A DNA stretch of 64,000 bases from Odobenus rosmarus divergens (GCF_000321225.1 NW_004451870.1:90677-154676); one strand, 5' to 3'. Positions 1 through 11,540 are shown, numbered from the stretch's first letter. Numbers and translations are program-made. The notes: generated from the letters alone by a model not told the origin.

Positions 1-1770
1 CAATTCCGGACTTCAAGCTCTATTACAAAGCTGTCATCATCAAGACAGTATGGTACTGGCACAAAAACAGACACATAGATCAGTGGAACAGAATAGAGAG
101 CCCAGAAATGGACCCTCAGCTCTATGGTCAACTCATCTTTGACAAAGCAGGAAAGAATGTCCCATGGAAAAAAGACAGTCTCTTCAACAAATGGTGTTGG
201 GAAAATTGGACGGCCACATGCAAAAGAATGAAACTGGACCATTTCCTTACACCACACACAAAAATAGACTCCAAATGGATGAAAGACCTAAATGTGAGAC
301 AAGAATCCATCAAAATCCTAAAGGAGAACACAGGCAGTAACCTCTTCGACCTCAGCTGCAGGAACTTCTTCCTAGATGCATCGCCAAAGGCAAGGGAAGC
401 CAGGGCAAAAATGAACTATTGGGATTTCATCAAGATAAAAAGCTTTTGCCCAGCAAAGGAAACAGTCAACAAAACCAAAAGACAACTGACAGAATGGGAG
501 AAGATAATTGTACATGACATATCAGATAAAGGGCTAGTATCCCAAATCTATAAAGAACTTATCAAACTCAACACCCTAAGAACAAATAATCCAATCAAGA
601 AATGGGCAGAAGACATGAACAGATATTTTTGCAAAGAAGACATTCAAATGGCCATCAGACACATGAGAAAGTGCTCAACATCGCTCGGCATCAGGGAAAT
701 CCAAATCAAAACCTCAATGAGATACTACATCACACCAGTTTGAATGGCTAAAATTAACAAGTCAGGAAATGACAGATGTTGGCGAAGATGCAGAGAAAGG
801 GGAACCCTCCTATATGGTTGGTGGAATGCAAGCTGGTGCAGCCACTCTGGAAAACAGTATGGAGTGTCCTCAAAAAGTTGAAAACAGAGCTACCCTACGA
901 CCCAGCAATTGCACTACTGGATATTTATCCCAAAGATACAAATGTAGTGATGTGAAGGGGTATGTGCACCCCAATGTTTATAGCAGCAATGTCCACAATA
1001 GCCAAACTATGGAAAGAGCCAAGATGTCCATCAACAGATGAATGGATAAAGAAGAGGTTTATAAATCCATAAATACAATGGATTATTATGTAGCCATCAA
1101 AAAAAAAAAAACAAAACACGACATCTCACCATTTGCAATGACGTGGATGGAATGAGAGGGTATTATGCTAAGTGAAATAAGTCAGTCAGAGGAACACAAG
1201 TATCATATGATCTCACTGATATAAAGAATTTGAGAAACAAGACAGGATCATAGGGGAATGAAGAATAAATAAAAGAAGATGAAACCAGAGAGGGCGACAA
1301 ACCATTAGACACTCTTAATCTCAGGAAACAAACTGAGGGTTGCTGGAGTGGTGGGGGGTGGGAGGGATGGGGTGGCTGGGTGATAGACATTGGGGAGGGT
1401 ATGTGCTATGGTGAGTGCTGTGAATTGTGTAAGACTGATGAATCACAGACCTGTACCTCTGAAACAAATAATACGTTATATGTTAAAAAAAAAAAAAGAA
1501 GATAGGAGGAAGAGGAGGAAGGGAAAAATGAAAGGAGGGAAGTTGGGGGAGGAGACAAATCATGAGAGACTATGGACTCTGAGAAACAAACTCACGGTTC
1601 TAGAGGGGAGGAGGGTGGAGGGATGGGTTAGCCCGGTGATGGGTATTAAGGAGGGCACGTACTGCATGGAGCACTGGGTGTTATATGCAAACAATGAATC
1701 GTGGAACACCCCATCAAAAACTTATGATGTAATGTACGGTGACTAACATAACATAATGATAAAAAGAAAA
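1..1770 (+). mobile_element. LINE-1 3' portion with two successive 3' tails (A then B)
   Basis: ORF2 runs into a G-rich 3' UTR (type A, about 1170-1498) that ends in GAAACAAATAATACGTTATA, TGTTAA and an A run. Instead of flanking DNA, a purine-rich linker (about 1499-1545) follows, then a second and different L1 3' UTR (type B, about 1546-1770: AGAGACTATGG, GGTGATGGGTATTAAGGAGG, GAGCACTGGGTGTTATA, a CATCAAAAACT motif, terminal A-rich stretch). The same A-linker-B order recurs inverted at 27140-27698. The G-rich stretch 1349-1400 is a strong G-quadruplex candidate. The 5' side is outside the window, so its target-site duplication cannot be checked. Confidence 0.9.
3..1170 (+). pseudogene. LINE-1 ORF2 C-terminal fragment, broken
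   Basis: This is the C-terminal part of the L1 reverse-transcriptase/endonuclease protein. The frame is open from the left edge to a TGA at 741-743 and reads through [52 protein letters not shown] and WEKI..DISDKGL, all familiar from mammalian L1 ORF2 downstream of the RT domain. The TGA stands where related copies here have AGA (Arg). The same frame runs on through MAKINKSGND to about 822, where one G is missing from the TGGTGGGAATGC stretch, shifting the frame in the cysteine-rich end. Homology continues out of frame to about 1170. The N-terminal part lies outside the window. It is dead as a gene: one nonsense change plus a frameshift. It joins directly to the 3' UTR at 1170-1770. Confidence 0.93.
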
Positions 1771-3600
1771 GAATGGTAAGTTGTCTTGCACAGGCTGTAG
1801 AGTTAGGGGAGGATATGATCGTGGCAGTCCAGGTAGAAGGAGCAAGTTCAAAGGACTACAGTTTCATTTTGCTAGATCATGATTAATGAGAGGGTGGCTT
1901 GGTGAAAGCTAACGTTGACAAGTTAGATGGGGGCCGGATCACATATGATCTGATATTTTGTGTTGGGAAGTATGAACTTCATCCTGTAGGTATGAGGAAG
2001 TCATAGGAGCGCTTCAACTGGAGAAGTGACATGATCATATTTCATTGGAAAAAAATATTGTGTTTGTGGCAGTATGAAATATATATTAGGGACAAGAACA
2101 GAGCAGGGAGACCAGTGAGAAGTTCAATGAAGCTGGCCGGCTGAGATAAGGTGACTGCCTGAACTAATTTCTTGGGATATGGTACGTAAGAGGAATAGTT
2201 AGGAGGTAGCTTTGGCAGATTTTGGTCAGTGTTTGAACTATGGGGCTAAAGGAAAGAAGTTTAATAGTTTAAGATTAATTCCACTGAATAAGAGGAATGT
2301 GGCAAGAAAAGAGAAGAATCAATTCTGTCAGATGTTAAGAAGATGTTAGATAAAATGAGACCCGAAAAGAATTAGAATTTTTAACCAGGTTATGCATGCA
2401 TACATATACATATGTTCTTTATGGATGAAGGTCTAGGCAGCTTTGTGGCAATTATAACAAGAGCTGTTTTGGGGAGGTAAGAGTATGGAAGGGCTTTTAC
2501 TTCCTGCGTTATGAATTATAATTATTACTGAAAAAAAGCCAGAAAAATGAAGAATTTAAAAAAAGGAGAAAATAAACCAATGTGTTTTGTTTGCGATGTG
2601 TTTGAAGCACTGCTGTTATGAGTGATTGAGTGTCTCTTATGGTAAAACTAGTGTGATCCAAATTTGGGTTAACTTAGACCCCAACTTATCTTAAACACAT
2701 GGAAATGGACTTACTGCATTCTCATTGGATAACATTTTACTAGAGGTTTTATGAGGACCCCGTGAAAACATAATTTTTAGTTTGAAATTATTTAATGAGA
2801 ATTTAAAAATAGTAAAACTAAACCTAAGATTTAAAAATATAGGGGATTATGTTTATAATTTTCCATGAACATAACGATGAAATTATACCTTTAATGCAGG
2901 GGAGGAAAGGTTCTTGGAAATATTTGCCCTAGATGTTTCTGGGCCATGGTGGGCCCGGACCGTGGGGGACCTGGTGAGTGAATGGGAGGTGAGGATGTGG
3001 ACAGAAGGTTGAACGTTCTGACGGACTGGGCGTGAAGGCTACGTGAGGTAACAGGGAAGCTGGAGGCCAACACCGGTGGTGAGGATCCAGGTTCATGAAT
3101 TTGTTTACAACCAGAGAGAGAGCCAGGTGTGTTTACAGACTGTGCAGAAGGAGCAGGGAAACAGGGGACCTTTGCAAATATAGAAGACGGGGTAGGAGAG
3201 ATGGAACAAAGTCCTTGTTCCAGATGGGAGGGACTAGCCTGAAACAAGACAAAGGAACATTTCAGCTTCTGAGACTTGAAAGGAGGAGCAAGCACTAGAT
3301 CCTGAGGTTTGTCCTTGAGAGGGCAGGAAGTTGAAGGCTCTTCCTCCTGACAGCTTCAGTTTCTCTGTGAAACAGCAACAAGGTCATTAACAGAGAGGAA
3401 AGCTGGAGAGAGGGAGGAGCTTGGTTAGCTTTTGTGAGGACAGGGAGAAGGATCTGGCAGGTGGCTGGGGAGTGGGGGGATGAGGTGGTGGATCGGTTAA
3501 AAGGTTGTGCCTCGGTCCTACCTGGGGGGTGGGGAGGGCAGGGGCGGTTTCCTCTGCTCTTGTCAGCCATCTGGGCTGGGTGCAGAAATTCTTTTGAAAA
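1771..3600 (+). repeat. Long, old mammalian interspersed repeat (copy 1)
   Basis: Segments such as GTGACATGATCATATTTCAT (about 2026), a GCAGGGAGACCAGT stretch (about 2104), CAATTCTGTCAGATGTTAAG (about 2320), AACAAGAGCTG (about 2457) and TTTCTCTGTGAAACAGCAAC.AGGTCATTAA (about 3359) match, in order, a long medium-frequency repeat that I recall from many mammalian genomes but cannot name with certainty. The downstream part (2930-3560) is GC-richer than its surroundings, with about ten CpGs, and contains a G-quadruplex-type run at 3523-3546. The two long minus-strand open frames here (2891-3295 and 3295-3705) are Pro/Ser-rich antisense readings of purine-rich sequence and are not supported as genes. 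Confidence 0.5.
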
Positions 3601-4152
3601 GAAGGGGAGAAAAATCTGGCTTGACAGAAATGGAGGCCACTTCAGTCTTCTGATGTAGATGGAAAATAGAACACCCAGATCTGTAGTCTTTCTTCTTATA
3701 TACATTTTAACTATTGAGGTACATTTTAACGACCAAGCATGAAGAATTTGAATTAGCTCATTTAAAAAGGATCATTTAATTGCCATCTTGGCTGAAGGAG
3801 TCTAGTTAGGCTTTAGGTGACCGATGTTATCTTTCTGACCTGTTTCTGAATGTGTCTGATGCTTAAAATAATTGTCCTCTTGTCTCTCTCATTATCTTAT
3901 AAATGACATAATTCCTGCTGGGTAAGTGGACACCAGAATTCTTCCTCTCATTTTTACCACCTCTTTGCTCCTTGCCTCGTTCATCTTTCACAACTCTGAG
4001 GTTTAAATGTCTCTACTTTCTGTATGTCATTTCTTACCAAAAACCCCCAAAACAACACTGCATGTTTGGGTGATTATTGTATTCGGAATCACATCTCTGT
4101 TGTTTTTCAAAATCTTACCATTTATAAGGAGACTGCAAAAGTGATTTAAAGT
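3601..4152. other. Unique AT-rich sequence, nothing recognised
   Basis: No open frame of note, no repeat family recognised and no RNA gene seen. Confidence 0.5.
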
Positions 4153-4470
4153 AGGGGCCAGCCAACTATAGCCCATGTGCTAACTCCAGACTGCTGCCTG
4201 GCTTATGTATATATGGCCCACAAGCTGAGGTTGAATTTTACATTACTCAATAGTTGAAAAAAATCAAAAGTAGGATAATATTTCATGACCTGTGGAAGTT
4301 ATATGAAATTCAAATTTTAGTGTCCATAAGAAAAATTTTATTAATTTATGTATTGTTTATTGCTGGCTTCTCCTTATAATGTCAGAATTGAGTGCTACAG
4401 AGATCTGTATTGCCTGCAAAGCCTAAAGCACTTACTCTCAGGCCTTTTATGGAAAGTTTGCCAACCCCTG
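4153..4470 (+). mobile_element. hAT-type DNA transposon relic
   Basis: The ends are inverted relative to each other: AGGGGCCAGCCAACTA at the left and the complement of GTTTGCCAACCCCTGG at the right, typical of old non-autonomous hAT elements with CAGGGGTYGGCAAAC ends. Internal phrases (TATGGCCC, AGAATTGAGTGCTACAGAGA, GCCTGCAAAGCCTAAAGCA) fit the same common mammalian family. No 8-bp target duplication can be read with confidence, which is expected at this divergence. Confidence 0.65.
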
Positions 4471-4704
4471 GTCTTGAGGTGGTCTCTGGGTATATTATGT
4501 TAGTATACATTTAGCCTTTTCTCTTCTTGCTCAGTAGTGGAATTAAGTTATTTAAGGGAACGAAGGTTTGACACTTTACCTGTTATTATGGTCCGGATAT
4601 TTGTCTCTGTCATTTGTGTTCAATTGATCTTTCTTGAATCCTTATTAGGCTTGTTGCCAGATGCTGTGAATCTGGTGATGGTAATCAATAAGGATAGTAT
4701 ACTA

Positions 4705-4935
4705 TCATGTAGTATATTATTCGGCTCTGGAGTCATATAGCCTCATTTGAAAGTCTGCCTCTATTACTTCCTTGTTCTATAAATTTAGACAAGCTCTTTT
4801 GGTTTCTTTATCTGTAAAATGAGATATTATCCATACTTAGCTCAGAGCTCTGTTGTGAGCCTTTAATGAGATAATTCATGTAGTCAAGTATCTGGCACAT
4901 GGTAAGTACTTCCTGTTGTTATTGTTGTTGTTAGG
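4705..4935 (+). repeat. MIR SINE
   Basis: Recognised from the MIR order: a GGCTCTGGAGTCATAT start, the TCTGTAAAATGAGAT core, then a CTGGCACATGGTAAGT end. It closes in a (TTG)n run. It is old and diverged; the boundaries are approximate. Confidence 0.65.
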
Positions 4936-5945
4936 TTGTAATACTTTCTATGATAAGGAAGAACTTCCGTCTATAAAAACCGTGAGACAAGGCCAGCTAA
5001 ACCTTCTTGGGATGCTTCACCTTGTACCAATGCATTTGATTGGAGACACTATGCTTCTTTGAACGCTATCAGAATACTGGGTTCCTGGCTACTGCCTTGG
5101 GGTCCAACCCTTTGGCCAGGTCACAGTTCTTTCTGTTTTGAACCTGGCTTCCTCCTTTAAGACCTCAGCATTCTTTGTGATAAAGCCTCCCAGAGCTCAG
5201 TGACAATCATACACCAATCTCTGTGGTTGATAGAAATCTTTTAGAAGGAATTGTTTTTTTCTGTGTTTTGTTTTTCTGGTATAAATTCTTACCCTCACAA
5301 ATCTGTGTTGTTAGTAAGAACTGGGCCTTAAATTTATGGACCCACATGCAGGTGAGATTGGTAGTGCCAAACAAAATGCCCACCTGCTTCATTCTGTCAG
5401 TCTGTTACTCTCAACTGATAACCACGTGATGGGAAAAATTAGTCCCACTTCAAATGTGCTTTCAAAACTCCAATTCTTTGTTGCTACTGCAACTGACTCT
5501 GGCTTCCTAAACGTTAAAATGAGAAAGAAAAACGTGAGAGAAGTACCAAGGAAGATACTACTAGGAAATTGAATCAATAGGAGATTCAGATCGAATTCTG
5601 TCAAAAATCATATCCAGGATCTGAAAGCCTCATGGTAAAGACATTGTCACTACAAATGGAGAGCCTCTTTGCCTTTTGCAAGACACCAAAGTAGTTGATT
5701 TGAAATAGTGCCCAAATTCAAGGCTGATTTTGCTTGGATTGTGGCATCTTCAATTATGCAGAGACTCAAAATCTTTAAATTAGTGGGGAATTTTTTGGCC
5801 TAAATCATTCTAATAACAGCATAATCATACATTTTACTTTGAGTAAACAAGTCTGTCCTTAGCTGTTTTTGAATTATTTGTATTTTGACAATGAAATTAA
5901 CATAATGCCTAAGGATAAGCAGTTTGGAAAGAAAACTTGTTGGAA
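4936..5945. other. Unique sequence, nothing recognised
   Basis: AT-rich DNA with short chance open frames on both strands around 5207-5604 that overlap each other. No codon bias, homology or splice-supported exon is visible. Confidence 0.5.
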
Positions 5946-5949
5946 TCTT

Positions 5950-6120
5950 GATATCATATAGGCTGTGTGATCTTGGCAAGTCTCGTTTTTTGTTTTTTTG
6001 TTGTTGTTGTTATTATAAGGTGGGATAATAAGACTCATGTCACAGAATATTGTGTGGGATATATGAGTAAATATGTATGAAGTTCTTGATATATGTTTAG
6101 CATTACCTAAATTGTAACCA
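5950..6120 (+). repeat. MIR SINE, diverged
   Basis: Contains GGCTGTGTGATCTTGGCAAG, GGTGGGATAATAAGACTCAT and ATGTATGAAGTTCTTGATA in MIR order, with a T/TTG-rich insertion in between (about 5985-6015). Confidence 0.55.
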
Positions 6121-6949
6121 TTATCATATTATAAATGAGTTCTCTTTGTTTGCAAAGATACAGGCATTCCATCAACCTCTTTTATTCAGAATAGTTTATC
6201 TTGAGAAAATTTTCTCTAACCTATCAGTACAAACCACCACTTAACTATATGTTAAAATAGATTTTTGACAACATTCTATCACAAAATTTGCCTTTCAGAT
6301 GAAAAAGGGCTTATGTTCTTATTAAACATTAATCTACAGAATGAGAAATACCATTTAAATGAATAAGAAACCGATCCCCTTGACTTAGCTGATAGCTTGG
6401 TAGAAGTTTAATTAGTTAATTTTTAAAGATTATAACCTTGAAAAATAGCAGTGGGTTTTTAGGTGATGGCTTAGTTACTTGGAGTACAACCATATCAGGT
6501 TGAAAAATGATGTTACTGACAAGTAAGGAACCCAAAAGAATCAATGGTGATTAATATTAAAGTATGTGGCTGTTATCGTTTTTCTTTACTGTATAAAAAC
6601 ATGTACTTCATAAGACAGGAATGGGACATTGGTTGTAATTAAACATTTATATAGATTTATTTTAATGCCTGACTTCGTGGATGACCCTAGCAATGTAAAC
6701 TGTGGCAGAAGAATATAATATAGTGTACATCTATGAGAATGAGAAGTTGTCCACAAAATCTATGGCCGCAGTCTCAAATGAAAGGCTTAATGAAAATTCA
6801 TGAATGATTCTGAATAGAACATAATAAAATCTATCTGTAAATTCTAAAATACGCCCCCCCAGGTTTGTGTAATTGCCATTCTTTAGGGGAATGGCAAAAT
6901 TATGTTTATCACATTTTTTTTTTCTGCAGCAAACAAGATTTATCACTAA
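6121..6949. other. Unique AT-rich sequence
   Basis: Nothing recognised. A C7 run lies near 6855. The open frame at 6865-7236 spans the start of an old repeat and the edge of an LTR, so it is not a gene. Confidence 0.5.
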
Positions 6950-7109
6950 AAATACAGCGAATACTAATAAAGTGCTTACTGTATGTCAAGCACTGTTCTG
7001 GTGAACAAAACGGACAGCAAACAGAGCAGACAGAAATCTCTTATCTTAAGGACTCTACATTCTTGTGGACAGAGGCAGACAATATTGTTGGGTATGTCTG
7101 TATGTGTGT

Positions 7110-7664
7110 TGTAAGGGAGCAAAATCTGTTACCCCAAAATGTGCCTCTTTGGCTTGTGGCTTATTTTAGGCTGATTATTTTTAAGAAACAGAAGACTCAT
7201 TTTTTTTTTTTTTTGCCTCCCCACCTAACCACCTAAAAGTATTTAGACAGAGGAACTGCTCCAAGGCAGGAGCTGTCACCACAGATAATAACAGTATAAT
7301 ATGAACTAGGTGTGATAAACAGGAGGGAGCCTAGTTTGATCAAAGTCCTATGTCCCATTGTTTCTGGATGGCCCAGTGAACATTTGTTTCCCAAATGTTT
7401 CTCTTTCCTCTTCCTGTGAATTTCCTTTCTTCTCTTTGAAGTCCCAGACCCCCACCCCCTACCCCTTAGTCTAGAATAACATACATACCTCATTTTGCCT
7501 GTCTGGAATCTCTTGTGTTTATGTGGCTTCCCCATATATAAATTATATGTGATATATATATAAATAAAATGTGATTTTCTCCAGTTAATCTGTCTTGTGT
7601 CAGTTTAATTTTTAGACCAGGCAGAAGAACCTTCAAGGGTAGAGAAAATTATTTCTCTCCAACA
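7110..7664 (+). mobile_element. Solo LTR of an old endogenous retrovirus-like element
   Basis: About 555 bp, starting TGTAAGGGAGC and ending CTCTCCAACA, so it has TG..CA ends. An AATAAA-type signal lies at about 7563, followed by a GT-rich stretch and the AGTTAATCTGTCTTGTGTCA motif near the 3' end, as in ERVL-class LTRs. It sits inside a colinear older repeat. The flanks on both sides are TG/GT-rich (TGTGT before, GTGTG after), consistent with but not proof of a 5-bp target duplication. No internal retroviral genes are present. Confidence 0.65.
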
Positions 7665-7675
7665 GTGTGTATACA

Positions 7676-7720
7676 TATACACACACACAGCTGTGTGTGT
7701 TTGTATGTGTGTATGCATGT
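7676..7720. repeat. (CA)n/(TG)n with a perfect 20-bp palindrome
   Basis: Alternating purine-pyrimidine sequence. Bases 7681-7700 (ACACACACAGCTGTGTGTGT) are exactly self-complementary, centred on AGCT. They lie just outside the LTR end. Confidence 0.9.
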
Positions 7721-8309
7721 TTAAATAGTGATAAGAACTATTAAGAAAAAGTAAGTGAGAAAGGATCAAATGGGGGGTTTGCAGCTTTAAATAGGGTCTG
7801 TGAAGTCTTCACCAAGAAGGTGACACTTGAGCAGAGATTAGAAGACAATAAGGGAATGCCCACACCGATTTCTGAATGATAAGCGTTTCATGCAGTATGA
7901 CCATAGAATGCAAAGGCGATGAGGTGGCAGTAAACCTGGAGTGTGTGGTAAATGTCAAGTTGGCCAGTGTGGCTGGAGTTATGTAATAGAAGATGAGGTC
8001 AGGGAGGTCACAGTTGGGAAAAGTAGATCTTATAGGTTCTTATGCCTCACTGTAATGGTTTTGACTTACTCTTAGTGAGTGGAAACCATTGATCTCATAA
8101 GTAAAATGATTTAACATATTTTAAAAGGATTGCTGTGGTAGCAGTGTGGATCATAGAGTGTAAGGAGAAAGAAAGAAAGCAATGGAGGCAGGTAAAAGGC
8201 TTTTGTTGTATATCAAGAGATATATAACAGTGGTTCGGGCCTGGGTGATAGTAGTGGAGGTGACAGGAGAAGGTTGAATTATGGATATATTTTAAAAATG
8301 GAACCTACA

Positions 8310-8484
8310 TTGGGGCACCTGGGTGGCTCAGTCAGTTAAGCCTTTGACTGTTGATTTCAGCTCAGGTCATGATCTCAAGGTTGTGAGATCAAGCTCAGTG
8401 TTGAGCTCTGTGCTGGGCCTAGAGCCTGCTTAAGATTCTCTCTCAGCCCCTCTCCCCCTTACTCCCTCTATCCCTCTTAAAAAA
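8310..8484 (+). mobile_element. CAN-SINE with target-site duplication
   Basis: tRNA-Lys-derived head GGGGCACCTGGGTGGCTCAG, A-box and B-box-like elements (TCAGTTAAGC, GGTCATGATCTCAAGG), CT-rich region and A-tail. The flanking duplication AAAAATGGAACCTACA (8294-8309) / AAAAATAGAACCTACA (8485-8500) matches 15 of 16. An older, diverged copy inserted in the long old repeat. Confidence 0.93.
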
Positions 8485-8856
8485 AAAAATAGAACCTACA
8501 GGATTTGCTGATTACATATGAGGTACACATCCCCCCCCACCAAGTATTTGAAGGGTGGGATTGTTAATTATTGAGGGGAAGAAAATGGAGGAACAAATTT
8601 GGAGGTGAGGTCAAGAGCACAGTTTTAAAATGCTTATTTGGAATGGTATTCATTTGAGTTGGTAGTTGGGTATAGGAGTCTGGATTTCAAGGGAGAAATC
8701 TATGCTGGAGATAGAGATATATAGAATATGAGTCTTAGGCACCTGTGTGGTTCTTAAAGCAGTCAAACTCTCTGATGAGATCACCAAAAGAATAATGGTT
8801 GATAGAGAAAAGAGAAGGCTCAGAGGCCATTCCTTGGCACAGTCCTAAATTTCAGG

Positions 8857-8980
8857 TAGTGTTTCTCAGCTTTGGCTGCAAGTAGAATTACTGAGGGACC
8901 TTAAAAAGAAGTACTGATCCCTGGGTCCCACCCCTAAAGGTTCAGGTTTAATTGTGCTGGTCAGGGTTCAGCGTGGGTGT
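8857..8980 (+). mobile_element. MER20-like hAT relic, partial
   Basis: The sequence TTTCTCAGCTTTGGCTGCAA, then AGAATTACTGAGGGACCTTA, TACTGATCCCTGGGTCCCAC and GGTTTAATTGTGCTGGTCAG follows the MER20 order from its left terminal inverted repeat. The right end is not clear. Confidence 0.6.
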
Positions 8981-8985
8981 CATGG

Positions 8986-10590
8986 AAGTGACATCACATC
9001 ACTTTGGCTGTATTCTGTTCATAGGAGCAAGTCACTAGGTCCAATCCATACTCAAAAGGAGGGGATTATACAAGGGCTTGAATGTCAGGAGGTGGGGATC
9101 AATGAGGGCCATCTTTAAAGGCAGTCTAACACAAGTAGGTATAACTTTATTTTAGTACATATTTGAAAAAAACTAATGTTTTCACATACAGTTTTCTTTA
9201 TAAATAAATGTATTGAATAAATGTATTATGTTAAAGAAAAATTAATAATAAAGGTGTACATGAATCTTGCAAAAAAAACAAGATGATGGTATAAATTTAC
9301 ATACGTTTGGAAAATAATGTCTGTATTGATGACACTGTGTGTGTTAACATTATGTGTTGTTTCCCACTACTGGTATTAATGCTCCCTTGGCAGTTATAGA
9401 AAAGAGAATCATAAGCCACTGGGTTCTGCCTGTTAACAACTTCTAAAAAGTGTAATTCAAAAATATTCTCTAGACACCATCAAAAGTGACATTTGAAAAC
9501 TAAGAGATGATGATCTATGTATTGAATCTTTATTTTGCTGAAAATCAGGAATAGTGAACTGCTGTAGCAGCAATTATAACAGCTGTCGAATTACAGAGTG
9601 CAATCCTCCTTCCTTCCCAAGCAGCTGCAAAGTTTGAATATTAATTATTACATTATGCCTGGCCCAAATAAAGGATGTAGTAAGAGAATGGAATTGAAGA
9701 AAAATGTTCATGGAGAATTTTATGGAGAAATTCTGAGATAGATACTTAGGGATTTTGGCAGTATTATCATTATTAGGAGATTTTTCCTATTTTTTGAGTG
9801 TCATAGAGGGCCGACCATCTTATTCCTCTTGCATATTCCTCAACAGAACATCGTCCCATGACAACGGATTTGAGATTATGAGCTGACATCTGAAACATGT
9901 AGGCTGAGCTGTGTGGAAGAAAAGGCAAGCACCAATAAGTGCCCATCATTAGTGAAATTTTCCTCCCGTTTCTTTCATGACAGCCTGGGAGTGAGGCTGT
10001 CCCAGATTCAAAGAACTCAGCACATGAGGATGGCCGAGGTGTAGAGGGAATCTAGTTTGAGAGCAGGAACTATGTGCATAGGGTTCTGATCATGGATCTC
10101 TGACATGTATATGTGATCTCTATCTATTTATATAATCATGTCCATAGATACAGGAGAAAGGACTAAGACACCTTTTCTTTCTTATTTCATAGGTCCCCTT
10201 ACTGCTTTATTTCTGCAGATTTTTATGCAAGTATATTTTCCCACGAGCACTGCTGTTCTTTCACTGTGAAGGACCAGTAGCAAATCTTGTATTAGATGCA
10301 AATTTTTAACTATGAAATTGAAAATTAAGTCTATACTAAATACTCTTGTTTCTTTACCAGATACTCTTGGCCACCTGTGAATCACACTATATCAGCCTTT
10401 TATAAAAGCAAGAAACCCAAGGGTCCTCCTCCCATTTCTCTCAGGCTCTATTGCCAATCTGTAACTGAATTCTGTAGACTTTGTTTTTCCTGAATCTCTT
10501 TCAAATTTCTTCACTCTTCTCCATTTTGCCTATAGATAACCAGTTTTGAACTACTATTACTTATTTGCTTGGGTCATTGTAATAAGGAAG
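8986..10590. other. Mostly unique sequence
   Basis: About 9000-9135 (AAGTCACTAGGTCCAATCCA, CAGGAGGTGGGGATCAAT) resembles a fragment of an old repeat that I cannot name. The rest is AT-rich with no recognised gene, RNA or element. Confidence 0.45.
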
Positions 10591-10608
10591 TGATTCATAC
10601 AACTTCTT

Positions 10609-10775
10609 TTTTTTTTAAGATTTTATTATTTGAGAGAGTGAGAGCAAGTGGGGAGAGGGAGAGGGACAAGCTCAGTGTGGAGCCCTACATGGGGCTCGAT
10701 CCCATGACCCTGAGATTATGACCTGAGCTGAAATCAAGAGTTGGACGCTTAACTGAGGGAGCCACCCATGTGCCC
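10609..10775 (-). mobile_element. CAN-SINE, antisense, older
   Basis: Begins with the T-run complement of the A-tail, then TTAAGATTTTATTATTTGAG, a GA-rich stretch, a GGGGCTCGATCCCATGACCC segment and the degraded head complement GAGCCACCCATGTGCCC. The flanks TGATTCATACAACTTCTT (10591-10608) and TGATTTATGTAACTTCTT (10776-10793) agree at 15 of 18 positions. Confidence 0.92.
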
Positions 10776-11079
10776 TGATTTATGTAACTTCTTAAGTCGT
10801 GTTTTTACGGGAATCAGAGAGGGACTTGAGGTTAGACGTGGTAGGTAGTCAAATGATGGCCACGGAATAAAAAAATGGTTAGATCTTGGAAGCCATCTTG
10901 TTGAGTCTGTCACTGAAAAATTAGGAAACTGGGGCCCAGGTAGAAAAGTCTGGTCAACGTTAATTTAGTTATTTAGTGTCAAAGCAACAGATAGCTGTTC
11001 TTTGGAGTCCCAACTGGGGATTGGAGGAGAGGGGAGGCAGGATATCATTTTGATTAGTAATATGTGGTGTAAAATTGAG

Positions 11080-11325
11080 AGGCCTGGCCTTGACCCTTGG
11101 TGCTGCCACTTAGTAATTATATGGTCTTGGATGATTTTCTAAATCTCTTTGTTCTGTTTTGTTCTTCAGCATCTTATCCTTGGGTATGTCTTTCCTCCTC
11201 AGCTTCTTCACAGGATTAGTTTAAATATCAAATGCTGCAACATAAGGAAAGTACTTACGTAGTGTTTGATCACAGTGAGCATTCAGTATGTCCTAAAGTT
11301 ATATTTACTTTTTTTGTTGTTTAAG
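11080..11325 (+). repeat. MIR SINE
   Basis: TGCTGCCACTTAGTAATTAT, GGTCTTGGATGATTTTCTAA, AAATCTCTTTGTTC and a degraded ..GAGCATTCAGTATG end are in MIR order. Diverged. Confidence 0.55.
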
Positions 11326-11399
11326 ATTCAAAAGGCTTAAGATATGTGAATGATTTTTTTTTCAAATTGTGATCCAAATACTACATTGTTTCACAGCTG

Positions 11400-11540
11400 G
11401 GAAGGTCTTAAACCCAACCTCTTAATTCTACAAATAAGGGAACTGAGGTCTAGAGACATGAGATGATGTGTCCAAGGCTATATAGTTAGTTGATGCTGTG
11501 ATGTACACAGGAGAGAGGCTCCAGTTCCTACTAAGGTTCC
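11400..11540 (-). repeat. MIR-type fragment, antisense
   Basis: CAAATAAGGGAACTGAGGTC, AGAGACATGAGATGATGTGT and CCAAGGCTATATAGTTAG are the antisense MIR core. Confidence 0.55.

Larger units (their letters stand above)
6950..8860 (+). repeat. Long, old mammalian interspersed repeat (copy 2), split by an LTR and a SINE
   Basis: It begins with the familiar GTCAAGCACTGTTCTGGTGA..AAAACGGACAG. It resumes after the LTR at about 7720 with a GTGATAAGAACTATTAAG stretch and a GAAGGTGACACTTGAGCAGA stretch, then ATGAGGTCAGGGAGGTCACA (about 7992), GGATATATTTTAAAAATGGA (8283) and, after the SINE, AGGATTTGCTGATTACATAT (8501) to about 8860. The parts are colinear, so the LTR at 7110-7664 and the SINE at 8310-8484 are younger insertions. 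I cannot name the family with certainty. Confidence 0.55.

Noticed and set aside
1490..1545. Two independent adjacent L1 insertions instead of one composite element
   Set aside because: The same junction and linker occur at 27 kb, where a single duplication surrounds both tails. Independent insertion twice at the same point is unlikely.
2930..3560. Possible CpG island or promoter
   Set aside because: Only about ten CpGs in 600 bp, and the stretch fits the GC-richer end of an old repeat.
2891..3705. Two adjacent minus-strand open frames of 134 and 136 codons
   Set aside because: They read the complement of a purine-rich old repeat, giving Pro/Ser-rich text with no domain. They overlap end to start only by a shared ATG/stop position, and no promoter or splice signal stands out.
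8310..8484. tRNA gene reading of the SINE head (A and B boxes)
   Set aside because: The head is tRNA-derived, but the SINE body, CT-rich region, A-tail and flanking duplication identify a retroposon. The same applies to the other SINE copies.
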